Notes under the pieces: generated by a model
What the model saw: only the letters and a program-made list of their open reading frames with translations
Told to the model about the DNA's origin: nothing
The model's database searches: none
Assembly: GCA_905234455.1 (NCBI GenBank)
Contig: CAJOIH010000003.1
Coordinates: 94,431-158,430 of the forward strand
DNA length: 64,000 nucleotides
Reading direction: 5' to 3'
Source: an uncultured Bacteroidales bacterium
GTDB taxonomy: Bacteria; Bacteroidota; Bacteroidia; Bacteroidales; F082
Shown here: piece after piece, positions 45,401 through 52,530 of the stretch
Layout of the letters: each line of letters starts with the position of its first letter
Numbering within the stretch: the first letter of the stretch is position 1
Translations under genes and position numbers: made by a program

Positions 45401-46560
45401 TCGGCGCTAGGACAGCCGGCGGTGTTGGTATAGGAATAGATGTAGGTCCCGCTGGCGGCATATTCCGTCCCGTGCCAAGTGTAGTTCTCACATTCGATTT
45501 TGGTTTCAGCGTTATGGGTTCCGTGGTTTACGGTCAGGTGAAGGGTGTCGGCACTGGGACAGCCGGTAGCGCTAGTGTAGGAATACACGTATGTGCCGCT
45601 TTGGGTATAGGTCTGTCCGTGCCAGGTATAGCTCTCGCATTCAGTCTTGGTCTCGGTATAGTGGGTCCCGTGATTAATCGTTAAGTGAAGGGTATCGGCG
45701 CTGGGACAGCCGGAAGCGTTAGTGTAGGAATAAACGTAGGTTCCACTTTGGGCATACGTCTGGCCGTGCCAGGTGTAGCTCTCGCATTCGGTCTTGGTTT
45801 CGACTGCATGGGTCCCGTGATTAATCGTTAAATGAAGGGTGTCGACGCTGGGACAACCCAAGGCATTTTCGTAGGAGTAGGTAAATGTCCCGCTAGCGGT
45901 ATATTCCGTCCCGTGCCAGGTATAGTTCTCACATTCAGTCTTGGTTTCAGCACCATGGGTCCCGTGATTAATCGTTAAGTGGAGCGTGTCGGTGCTGGGG
46001 CAGCCGGCGGTGTTGGTGTAAGAATACAGGTAGGTTCCGCTTTGGGTATAGGTCTGGCCGTGCCAAGTATAGTTCTCACATTCGGTCTTGGTTTCGGCGT
46101 TATGGGTTCCGTGATTTACGGTCAGGTGGAGCGTATCGGCACTGGGACAACCGGCGGTGTTGGTGTAGGAATAGATGTAGGTTCCGCTTTGGGTATAGGT
46201 TTGGCCGTGCCAGTTGTAGCTTTCGCATTCCGTGTGGTTCTCAATGAGGTGGGTCCCGTGATTAATCGTTAAGTGGAGGGTGTCGACGCTGGGACAACCC
46301 AAGGCGTTTTCGTAGGAGTAAGTATATGTTCCGCTGGAGGTATATTCCGTCCCATGCCAAGTGTAGCTCTCGCATTCGGTCTTGGTTTCAGCAGCATGGG
46401 TCCCATGATTAATTGTTAAGTGAAGGGTGTCGGCACTGGGGCAGCCGGTATCATTGGTGTAGGAATACACGTAAGTTCCGCTATCGAAATAGGTTTGGCC
46501 GTGCCAAGTGTAGCTCTCGCAGGCGGTTTCATTGAAGACATCGTGGGTTTCGTGATTGAC
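42270..46560 (-). repeat. 147-bp tandem protein-coding repeats
   Basis: About 29 units of roughly 147 bp encode the repeats. Units 26 and 28 (about 42,430-42,720 and 42,720-43,020, each with its neighbouring variant unit) are nearly identical and flank the frameshifts, which points to recent duplication or slippage. Confidence 0.85.
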
Positions 46561-47277
46561 GGTAATTGTAATATATGCCACGCTGCCGCAAAGATCTCCT
46601 GAAGCTTCAACGGTATAGGTTGTGGTTTGGGTTGGCGAGACGGTGATGTCTGTGGTGGTTTCACCTGTGTTCCAATTGATTTTTGGGATTGAAAAGTTGC
46701 GGATGGGGCGGACCGCATAATTCTTATTCTTGCTGTCAGACCAGAAATAGCCTCCCTTACTTGGATCATTGTTGTATTTCAGACAAACCGTCCAGGCGTG
46801 AGTTTCATCCTTTTCGGAGCTCGACCAGTAATAGTTTGCCGAAAGTGTCGACCCGCCATTGGCTATCAATGTTTCTTCTATCAAACCCAACTTGCTGATT
46901 AATATCCTTAACTGTCCGATGGCAGGAAGATACCATCCGTTGCCATAAGTAGCAGCTGACCATGCTGCTGGGTAGCCACTACTACCTCCTATAACCTGGG
47001 TATGAACAAGTCCATCTAGATCTCCCAATAAGTTAATGTTGGTTTCTGTCAGATTTGGGATATTCGTAACATCTCCATTATTCCCCCATTTACAGCCCGA
47101 TGAAGCATCATTCAGCGCCACCATCCAGCCTTCGGTTCCTTCGGGATTGATGTAAAAAACCACTCCCTGCGTGTTATCTGGATTATTGACAATATCACCG
47201 ACATGGAAATACTGCGAGAACAATAGCATGCTATTGCCCATGAGAAAAAACAGCAATATCCATATCCTAAGTTTCAT
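42577..47277 (-). CDS. Giant secreted tandem-repeat protein, N-terminal piece (frame broken)
   Basis: 1566 residues. Signal peptide to about residue 22 (NSMLLFSQ). Residues about 23-190 are a Fibrobacter-type/DUF1566-like module (GWMVALNDASSGCKWG, NGWYLPAIGQLRIL, YYWSSSE, AVRPIRNF). A short PKD-like strand set follows. Then come 27 tandem repeats of about 49 residues with two Cys each (pattern CESYTWHGxTYTxSGTY, GCPSADTLHLTINHGTH). The frame ends in nonsense after a 16-bp loss near 42,647; further repeats continue in two other frames to the sorting domain at 41,130. Probable surface adhesin, possibly inactive. Confidence 0.82.
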   Translation of the reverse strand: MKLRIWILLFFLMGNSMLLFSQYFHVGDIVNNPDNTQGVVFYINPEGTEGWMVALNDASSGCKWGNNGDVTNIPNLTETNINLLGDLDGLVHTQVIGGSSGYPAAWSAATYGNGWYLPAIGQLRILISKLGLIEETLIANGGSTLSANYYWSSSEKDETHAWTVCLKYNNDPSKGGYFWSDSKNKNYAVRPIRNFSIPKINWNTGETTTDITVSPTQTTTYTVEASGDLCGSVAYITITVNHETHDVFNETACESYTWHGQTYFDSGTYVYSYTNDTGCPSADTLHLTINHGTHAAETKTECESYTWHGTEYTSSGTYTYSYENALGCPSVDTLHLTINHGTHLIENHTECESYNWHGQTYTQSGTYIYSYTNTAGCPSADTLHLTVNHGTHNAETKTECENYTWHGQTYTQSGTYLYSYTNTAGCPSTDTLHLTINHGTHGAETKTECENYTWHGTEYTASGTFTYSYENALGCPSVDTLHLTINHGTHAVETKTECESYTWHGQTYAQSGTYVYSYTNASGCPSADTLHLTINHGTHYTETKTECESYTWHGQTYTQSGTYVYSYTSATGCPSADTLHLTVNHGTHNAETKIECENYTWHGTEYAASGTYIYSYTNTAGCPSADTLHLTINHGTHNVETRTECESYTWHGQTYTVSGTYVYSYTNNAGCSSADTLHLTINHETHNVETHTACESYIWHNTEYTQSGTYLYSYDNGSGCSGVDTLHLTVNHGTHNAETKTECENYTWHGQTYIASGTYVYSYTNTAGCPSADTLHLTINHGTHNTETKTECENYTWHGQTYTASGTYVYSYTNTSGCPSADTLHLTINHGTHDVETKIECESYTWHGTDYTATGTYVYSYTNTAGCPSADTLHLTINHGTHNTETKTECENYTWYGQTYTQSGTYIYSYTNTSGCPSADTLHLTINHGTHDVETRTECESYTWHGTEYTASGTYTYSYENALGCPSVDTLHLTVNHGTHNTETRTECESFTWHGTEYTASGTYIYSYQNALGCPSADTLRLTINHGTHETETKTECESYTWHGTEYTASGTYVYSYTNTAGCPSVDTLYLTINYETHNAYHETACESYTWHNTDYTQSGVYLYSYDNGSGCSGVDTLHLTVNHGTHIVETETACESFTWHNTEYTTTGTYIYEYDNTLGCPSVDTLHLTINHGTHDTETITECESYTWHGTEYTASGTYTYSYENALGCTSTDTLHLTINHGTHDTETRTECESYTWHGQEYTANGTYIYEYNNSLGCPSADTLHLTISDAVLYDQYESSCESFTWIDGQTYTETTLGEHSFTFSEASTHGCDSIVTLYLTVNHGTHNVETQSACESFTWHDTEYTTTGTYLYEYANATGCPSTDTLYLTIHEATHNVETATGCQAYTWHDTEYTSNGTYTYLYENEWGCPSADTLHLTISDAVLYDQYESTCDEFSWIDGQTYTETTLGEHSFTFPEASTYGCDSIVTLYLTIHHGTHNVETATGCQAYTWHDTEYTASGVYTYLYENEWGCPSADTLHLTISDAVLYDQYESSCESFTWIERPPWVNTPLPSPKPAPTAATPS

Positions 47278-47280
47278 AGT

Positions 47281-48837
47281 CTAAAAATCAATCACAGCCC
47301 GAACTGTTTTCTTTGTTTTTTTATCTTCATGGTAAATGCGCCCTGTACTATCGTTGCCGCTTAATTGGAGTTTAAGAACTCGCACAATATTATTCCCTTC
47401 TACCTTGAACTCTGTGGAGGACCACATGTCACTTTCAGTTGAAATCGGCAGGCCGTCATTTCCTAACAATGCCAAGGTGGCATTGACGATGAGAAGTTCG
47501 CCAAAAAGAATGTTGAGTTGTCCGGCGGCAGGAATATACCAACCATTTTCAAAGTCAACAGACCAAACTGCTGGATACGATGTGTTAGGGGAAGAGGAAC
47601 GAAATGAATAATTCCTTATGATTTGGGTGTTGGTGTATCCGTCAAAGTCTTTAATGGCATCTCTCCAATTCTGATAATTGGTCAAGTAAGGAATGTCATA
47701 AGTTCGATAGGTGTTATTTGTAGTACTCGTCCATCCAATGGTAGTCTGGCCTGCGAGTTGCTGATTTGCTGAATTGGTGGTGATGTTCTTATCAACAGCC
47801 CAGCCATGACGTCCTGTTGCGTCCACATAAAACACCACTCCTTTGGCTGTTTTTCCGCAAGGCCAATCGGAAGGCTTCACCACGCTACCGTCGGTACATA
47901 GAATGTCGCCTGGCGAATAAAACACATTAGGCGGTAGTTCATTGGCATGAAGGGTGATTTCTTCTCCTTCGCACAGTTCGGTACTACCCGTATTGGTAGT
48001 AATATTGCTGACAACAGGTCTCATGTCAACAACGACATCGATCCCGGATTCTCCATAACCTCCATTGTTGTTGGAGGCAATGCAGGTATAATGGCCCGAC
48101 ATTGCCAATGACGCATTTTGACGGGCCCACGTCCGACCCGATTGGGTTTGCGAATCGGGTCCAATCCATTGGTATGTGGTTCCTGGAATATTCTCGGCTT
48201 CAAGCATTAGGATATCGCCTTCGCATGGCGTGTTTGCGCTTAAATCAAAATCAATAAGGCTATAGGTTTTTGCGCCGCCGCCTGTTTTAGCAACATTCAA
48301 CGTGGTTCCTTGATAGAAATAGGTGATCGCAATAACATAGTATTTGTTGGTTTGTGCATTTACAATTGTCAAGGTTTTATTTGAACCAATGTCATCATTG
48401 CAATAGATCGGATTAGAAGTCAATTGATTGGCTGTTGGTTTATTGATAAAAGGACCCCAACAGCAAAAGTCAGGAGATGTGTTCTCGCCAGAAATAGACA
48501 ATCTCAAAGTCCCGTTGGTCTTAATTCTAAAATATAACCAGACCACAGCCCTCGAAGTGTACTGTGTGGGATTGTTCAAATAAGAGGAAAGGCACCCATA
48601 TTTTGGATAATCTGATTGGCTATAAGGAACCCATTGACCTTGGCTGTTTTTGGTGTGGTATTCAAAAAAACTTTCGGCTGTCGATTGGATGGTCAGCCCT
48701 GTCTCACTGCAAAACATCGCGGCTGTGGCACAGGTATGATGTCCAAAATCCTCAACCGATTGGCCCCAGCTTGTCAAACACAAAACCAGGCTGACCATCA
48801 GGAAAAGGAACCGGAAAGCGTATTTTTGGGGTGCCAT
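47281..48837 (-). CDS. Secreted protein with Ig-like and DUF1566-like domains
   Basis: 518 residues, signal peptide ending TSWGQS. Residues about 30-200 form a beta-sandwich (VVWLYFRIKTNGTLRLSISG, FCCWGPF, YYVIAITYFYQG). Residues about 205-270 are Ig-like (GTTYQWIGPDS, SGHYTCIASN). Residues about 300-518 are a Fibrobacter-type/DUF1566 module (KGVVFYVDATGRHGWAV, NGWYIPAAGQLNIL, WSSTE), the same module as at the N terminus of the giant protein. No sorting domain is seen. It is the first gene of the operon, 3 bp before the giant gene. Confidence 0.8.
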   Translation of the reverse strand: MAPQKYAFRFLFLMVSLVLCLTSWGQSVEDFGHHTCATAAMFCSETGLTIQSTAESFFEYHTKNSQGQWVPYSQSDYPKYGCLSSYLNNPTQYTSRAVVWLYFRIKTNGTLRLSISGENTSPDFCCWGPFINKPTANQLTSNPIYCNDDIGSNKTLTIVNAQTNKYYVIAITYFYQGTTLNVAKTGGGAKTYSLIDFDLSANTPCEGDILMLEAENIPGTTYQWIGPDSQTQSGRTWARQNASLAMSGHYTCIASNNNGGYGESGIDVVVDMRPVVSNITTNTGSTELCEGEEITLHANELPPNVFYSPGDILCTDGSVVKPSDWPCGKTAKGVVFYVDATGRHGWAVDKNITTNSANQQLAGQTTIGWTSTTNNTYRTYDIPYLTNYQNWRDAIKDFDGYTNTQIIRNYSFRSSSPNTSYPAVWSVDFENGWYIPAAGQLNILFGELLIVNATLALLGNDGLPISTESDMWSSTEFKVEGNNIVRVLKLQLSGNDSTGRIYHEDKKTKKTVRAVIDF

Positions 48838-48874
48838 GAGACCTTTTTTGTTTTTATTATTAAGGATGTGGGTG

Positions 48875-48882
48875 CAAAGTTA
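48875..48882 (-). promoter_or_regulatory. Minus-7 box for giant-protein operon
   Basis: TAACTTTG on the minus strand, 37 bases before the ATG at 48837. No internal promoter of this type was seen before 39,691. Confidence 0.6.
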
Positions 48883-49033
48883 AGAATTCTTTTGATTTTG
48901 ATGAATTTTTTTACCATACTCGCCACCAAACTCAAAAAAAGTTTAGTTTTCATTATTAATATATTGATTAGTATTAATAATGATTATACTTTATTACTAT
49001 TTTAGATAGAATAATTTTTTATTATAAATATAC

Positions 49034-49063
49034 TTGACATTTTTAAAATAATCCATAACTTTG
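49034..49063 (+). promoter_or_regulatory. Full promoter of receiver-nuclease gene
   Basis: TTG at 49034-49036, a 19-base spacer, then TAACTTTG at 49056-49063. This is the Bacteroidota minus-33/minus-7 spacing, and the ATG follows 28 bases later. Confidence 0.7.
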
Positions 49064-49091
49064 CAACGTAAAACAACAAAACCAAAGAAAG

Positions 49092-49988
49092 ATGAACAAA
49101 TCGATACTTATCATTGACGACCAAGAAAACCAGGCAAAGGAGTTAACCTGTGCTTTGCAAGCGGCTTTGGGTGATTGCAATATATACCATACCTCCGAAG
49201 AGAAAGACATCATGACGAAGGTGATCACGCGGTATTACTCTGTGGCTATTGTGGATTTAAGGATGGAGGGTTATGCCATTGACGGATTTGATGTCATGGA
49301 TCAGATCATGATTGCCAATCCATACGCCAAAATCATCATCGTATCCGCCTACATGAGCGATTATATGACACGCATCTCCGAATACCTTTCCAGGGGGGCG
49401 ATCCTAGCCATCTCAGAAAAGAAAGCGCTCGTGGCATGGGTCCCGGAGCTCACCAAAATCATTAATGGTTATTTCAACAAAGACCTCAATCCATTTGCCA
49501 TACAAATCCTCGAGGACCTTTACGCCAAGGCCAAAAACGAACCCAATGCGGCGAAGAAAGGACGGTTGTTCGAGGAGTTTGTGGTGGGACTGTTTCGACA
49601 GATGGGTTTCATTCATATTGAAACAAGAGTGCGTGACAGTGCCAGCAACGAGATTGACCTCATCGTCCGCAACGACCTCAACGATGCCTTTTTCAGTAAA
49701 TTTGGGCGTTACCTCTTTGTGGAGTGTAAGAACCGGCCCGAGTTGGGATTTAGCAAAAACGATTTCATTGTGTTCAACAAAAAGGTGTCCTCATCGAACG
49801 GCGACAGCAATCTCGGCGTGGTGTTCACCACAGGACACATCAAGCGGAGCGTCTATTTGGAGGCCTTACGTGAGTCAGAAAAAGGTATCAAAATCCTGTA
49901 TCTCGGAAGTGGCGAGACAATGAGGCTCATCCATACGCCAAACATGCTTGATGAGTTCAAGGAGATCATCGACCAACAAGTGGCATGA
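49092..49988 (+). CDS. Response-regulator receiver domain fused to PD-(D/E)XK (Mrr-like) nuclease domain
   Basis: 298 residues. Residues 1-125 are a CheY-like receiver: Asp9-Asp10, phospho-acceptor Asp55 (VDLRMEG), Ser85 (IVSAY) and a Lys near 110 (ISEKK). From about residue 150 comes a restriction-endonuclease-like fold: GRLFEEFVVGLFRQMGF with Glu near 160, NEIDLIV with Asp near 188, and FVECKNR with Glu211-x-Lys213. This reads as phosphorylation-controlled DNA cleavage. No kinase gene is adjacent. The gene stands alone with its own promoter, next to AT-rich DNA, and overlaps the converging GSCFA gene by 23 bp. Confidence 0.88.
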   Translation: MNKSILIIDDQENQAKELTCALQAALGDCNIYHTSEEKDIMTKVITRYYSVAIVDLRMEGYAIDGFDVMDQIMIANPYAKIIIVSAYMSDYMTRISEYLSRGAILAISEKKALVAWVPELTKIINGYFNKDLNPFAIQILEDLYAKAKNEPNAAKKGRLFEEFVVGLFRQMGFIHIETRVRDSASNEIDLIVRNDLNDAFFSKFGRYLFVECKNRPELGFSKNDFIVFNKKVSSSNGDSNLGVVFTTGHIKRSVYLEALRESEKGIKILYLGSGETMRLIHTPNMLDEFKEIIDQQVA

Positions 49989-50916
49989 CTTTAGGGAATT
50001 TGGTTTCTAATTCCTTGATTTTTTGTAATTTATACGATTCAAACTTCCGGTAGGCGTCGCTATTGGGGAAGATGGCTTTGTGCTGGAGTATTTGTTTGAG
50101 CTCCTCGGCGGCTTTCATGGCGGGGTATTCGGAGGGGTTGATGGCGAATTCAGTGAAGCGTTCCCAGATGTAGTGGACGGCTTGGTCGGTGGGATGGATC
50201 ATGTCTTCCTTATAGAAACGATAGTCGCGGAGTTCGTCGAGGAGGAGTTCGTAGGCGGGGAAGTAATGGGCGTTATCGAAGGTTTTGCACACTTCGTCCA
50301 CCGCCAAAAGAAGCGATGCTTTGCTCAGCTGGTTTTCGTGGAGGCCGTCCTTGAGGTGGCGCAGTGGCGAGACGGTGAAGATGAACTGCTTGTCGGGGAA
50401 GGTCTTGAGCAGTTCGGAAAGGGTTGCCACGGTTTGGTTGGCGGTAAGGAAGCTGCGGTTGAAGCGGTTGGCGGGGAGTTTGTGGCAGTTGGAGACGATT
50501 TGGTTGGAGTCTTTTTCTGAGAAGGCCCAGGAGGTGCCCAGGCTGAGAATGATCCATTGGGCGTTGACGAAATGGTTGTGCGCCTCGGCGAGATGGGCAT
50601 TGACCTTGTCGAGCAGGGCGGTTTCGGAGGGGCACCAGAAGTCGGTGTTATGGCTGAAGGTGCAGTAGAACTCCTCTCCTACCCGGATCACCTCGTTGTT
50701 GGAAAAGGGCGTGTCTGTGTGGAGGCGTTTGATGGATTGGGCGATGCTGGCGGGGTTATAGAGTGTGCCGAAGGGGTTGACTTGGGCGTTGAAGCCCAAG
50801 CTGCGGCTGATGTTGCCGATTTCGTCGGCGAAGCAGGAGCCCAAGAAGAGGAGGCCGTCGCCGTAGACGAGGGTCTGGGGCAGGGGGGTGATATTGATTG
50901 GGGTTGTTAATTCCAT
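49966..50916 (-). CDS. GSCFA domain protein
   Basis: 316 residues. The signature GSCFADEIG lies near residue 27, followed by NPFGTLYNPASIA and later LSLGTSWAF and FTVSPLRHLKDG with HYFPAYELLLDELRDYRFY. The GSCFA family is predicted to be an SGNH-like hydrolase or acyltransferase related to polysaccharide modification; no reaction is proven. No signal peptide, so probably cytosolic. Its promoter region holds the REP-like element at 50,936. Confidence 0.9.
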   Translation of the reverse strand: MELTTPINITPLPQTLVYGDGLLFLGSCFADEIGNISRSLGFNAQVNPFGTLYNPASIAQSIKRLHTDTPFSNNEVIRVGEEFYCTFSHNTDFWCPSETALLDKVNAHLAEAHNHFVNAQWIILSLGTSWAFSEKDSNQIVSNCHKLPANRFNRSFLTANQTVATLSELLKTFPDKQFIFTVSPLRHLKDGLHENQLSKASLLLAVDEVCKTFDNAHYFPAYELLLDELRDYRFYKEDMIHPTDQAVHYIWERFTEFAINPSEYPAMKAAEELKQILQHKAIFPNSDAYRKFESYKLQKIKELETKFPKVMPLVGR

Positions 50917-50935
50917 ATAATCCGACCAAAAACGA

Positions 50936-50995
50936 GTCAGGTTGGATTGCCGCGTCGCTTCGCAAAGCTACGCTCCTCGCAATGACGTGCCTGAC
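50936..50995. repeat. REP-like palindromic element, intergenic copy
   Basis: Bounded by GTCAGG and CCTGAC inverted ends. Contains GGATTGCCGCGTCGCT, CGCAAAGCT and CTCGCAATGACG. It lies between trxB and the GSCFA gene and shares blocks with the element translated at 39,168-39,250. Confidence 0.75.
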
Positions 50996-51000
50996 GCTAA

Positions 51001-51942
51001 TTATTTTTGCGAGATAAGGTAGCGTTCCACTTCGATGCCGGCCATGGCGCCGGTGCCGGCGGCCACGATGGCTTGGCGGTAGATGCGGTCCTGGCAGTCG
51101 CCACAGGCGAAGATGCCTTCCACGTTGGTGGCTGTGGATTTGGGCTTGGTGATGATGTAGCCTTCCTCGTCCATGTCGAGGATACCGCGGAAGGGCTCTG
51201 TGTTGGGGGTATGGCCGATGGCCTCGAAAAAGCCGTCGACATAGATGGTGCGTTCCTCTTTGGTGTCGCTATGGTAGAGCACGGCGCCCTTGAGTTTCTT
51301 CATGAAGCCCTGTTGTTCGCCGAAGAGTTCTTTGGTTTGGTGTTTCCAGAGCACTTCGATATTGGGGGTGTTCAGCACCCGATGCTGCATGGCTTTGGAG
51401 GCGCGGAGCACGTCGCGGCGGACGATGAGGTAGACCTTGTTGCAGAGTTTGGCGAGGTAGGTAGCGTCTTCGCATGCGGTGTCGCCGCCGCCCACCACGG
51501 CCACGTCCTTGCCTTTATAGAAGAAGCCGTCGCAGGTGGCGCAGGCTGACACGCCGCCGCCTTTGAATTCCTCTTCGGTGGGGATGCCGAGGTAGCGGGC
51601 CGAGGCGCCGGTGCTGACGATGATGCTATCGGCCAGCAGTTCGCCGTCGTATTCGGTGGTCACCTTAAAGGGTCGTTGGGTGATGTCGATGGCGGTGACT
51701 TCGCCTTCGCGGATCTCGGCGCCGAAGCGCAGTGCCTGTTGGCGGATTTCCTCCATCATATCGGGGCCATTGATTCCCTTGGGATAGCCTGGGAAGTTTT
51801 CGATTTCGGTAGTTTGTGTAAGTTGTCCGCCAGGCTGCATTCCTTCGTAGACGACGGTTTTGATGTCAGCGCGGCAGGTATAGATGGCGGCTGTGTAGCC
51901 CGCTGGGCCGGAGCCGATGATGAGGCATTCGATGTGGTCCAT
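51001..51942 (-). CDS. trxB: Thioredoxin reductase
   Basis: 313 residues from the ATG at 51942. FAD motif IIGSGPAGYTAAIY, the redox-active CATC (SACATCDGFFYKG), NADPH motif VVGGGDTACEDATYL and the C-terminal FACGDCQD. It reduces thioredoxin with NADPH in the cytosol. The start codon touches a heptad repeat, and a TATCTTTG box at 51984-51991 lies behind the repeat. That means the leader is essentially the repeat itself. Confidence 0.96.
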   Translation of the reverse strand: MDHIECLIIGSGPAGYTAAIYTCRADIKTVVYEGMQPGGQLTQTTEIENFPGYPKGINGPDMMEEIRQQALRFGAEIREGEVTAIDITQRPFKVTTEYDGELLADSIIVSTGASARYLGIPTEEEFKGGGVSACATCDGFFYKGKDVAVVGGGDTACEDATYLAKLCNKVYLIVRRDVLRASKAMQHRVLNTPNIEVLWKHQTKELFGEQQGFMKKLKGAVLYHSDTKEERTIYVDGFFEAIGHTPNTEPFRGILDMDEEGYIITKPKSTATNVEGIFACGDCQDRIYRQAIVAAGTGAMAGIEVERYLISQK

Positions 51943-51974
51943 AGTGAGGAGTGAGAAGTTAGAAGTTAGGAGTA
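51943..51974 (+). repeat. Degenerate heptad repeat, copy 5
   Basis: Units AGTGAGG, AGTGAGA, AGTTAGA, AGTTAGG. It makes up nearly the whole trxB leader (minus strand) between promoter box and ATG. Confidence 0.8.
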
Positions 51975-51983
51975 TTTTTTTGG

Positions 51984-51991
51984 CAAAGATA
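51984..51991 (-). promoter_or_regulatory. Minus-7 box for trxB
   Basis: TATCTTTG on the minus strand, 41 bases before the trxB ATG. Confidence 0.65.
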
Positions 51992-52033
51992 ACTTTTTTT
52001 AAGAAAAACGCGTCACAATTCAAAAAACATTTC

Positions 52034-52041
52034 TATCTTTG
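52034..52041 (+). promoter_or_regulatory. Minus-7 box for tRNA-Pro
   Basis: TATCTTTG, 16 bases before the mature 5' end of the tRNA. It is divergent from the trxB promoter. Confidence 0.65.
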
Positions 52042-52057
52042 CAGCCGCAAATGCAAT

Positions 52058-52131
52058 CGGGGCGTGGTGCAGTTGGCTAGCATTCTTGCATGGGGTGCAA
52101 GCGGTCGCCCGTTCGAGTCGGGCCGCTCCGA
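52058..52131 (+). tRNA. tRNA-Pro (anticodon GGG)
   Basis: 74 bases fold as a full cloverleaf: acceptor CGGGGCG with CGCTCCG (one G-T pair), D stem GTGC/GCAT, anticodon stem CTTGC/GCAAG with loop ATGGGGT giving GGG, and T stem GCCCG/CGGGC with loop TTCGAGT. The discriminator base is A and CCA is not encoded. A terminator hairpin follows. Confidence 0.95.
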
Positions 52132-52136
52132 CGATC

Positions 52137-52171
52137 AAAAGGACATCAATTGTTGGTGTCCTTTTATTTTT
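52137..52171 (+). terminator. Terminator after tRNA-Pro
   Basis: AAAAGGACA pairs with TGTCCTTTT around an 11-base loop, followed by ATTTTTTT. Confidence 0.8.
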
Positions 52172-52206
52172 TTGTATTTTTACCTCGGTTTTAAAACAGT
52201 ATTTCC

Positions 52207-52530
52207 ATGAATGAAAATCTGATTCTTAGATTGGTGGACTCCTCCTCCAAGGAATGTGAAGTGACCGGCCGAATGATGGGCGGAGATGACGTCTATGAGA
52301 TTCCTGTTTCCCAGCTTAAACCCGGTTGGCTAGAATGGCCTCAAAAACGTCTTCCTGACCACAGCATCACCATCGTGTCTATCAGAGATGGTTTTGTCGA
52401 GCTCACCATCAGGGACGTTTCCGGTTCCGTTGATGGACCTTACACCCTACACGTTGGCGAAGAAAAGACTTCACGCTACGAGTTTGGCGAATGGTGCTAC
52501 GGTTATACCGTGTCACTGATTTCCAAGTAA
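52207..52530 (+). CDS. Hypothetical protein
   Basis: 107 residues, no signal peptide or membrane segment. Beta-strand-rich sequence (ITIVSIRDGFVELTIRDVSG, YTLHVGEEKT) with one Cys early and one late. No family is recognised. It lies between the tRNA terminator and menA, overlapping the 3' end of menA by 18 bp on the opposite strand, and no clear promoter box precedes it. Reasonable length and codon use support it being real. Confidence 0.6.
   Translation: MNENLILRLVDSSSKECEVTGRMMGGDDVYEIPVSQLKPGWLEWPQKRLPDHSITIVSIRDGFVELTIRDVSGSVDGPYTLHVGEEKTSRYEFGEWCYGYTVSLISK

Noticed and set aside
42682..46272. Several open frames on the plus strand across the giant repeat gene
   Set aside because: They are periodic antisense copies of the 147-bp repeat. 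The minus strand has the signal peptide, repeats and sorting domain.
42270..46560. CRISPR-like array
   Set aside because: The repeat units are about 147 bp, coding, and directly adjacent with no unique spacers; no cas gene is present.
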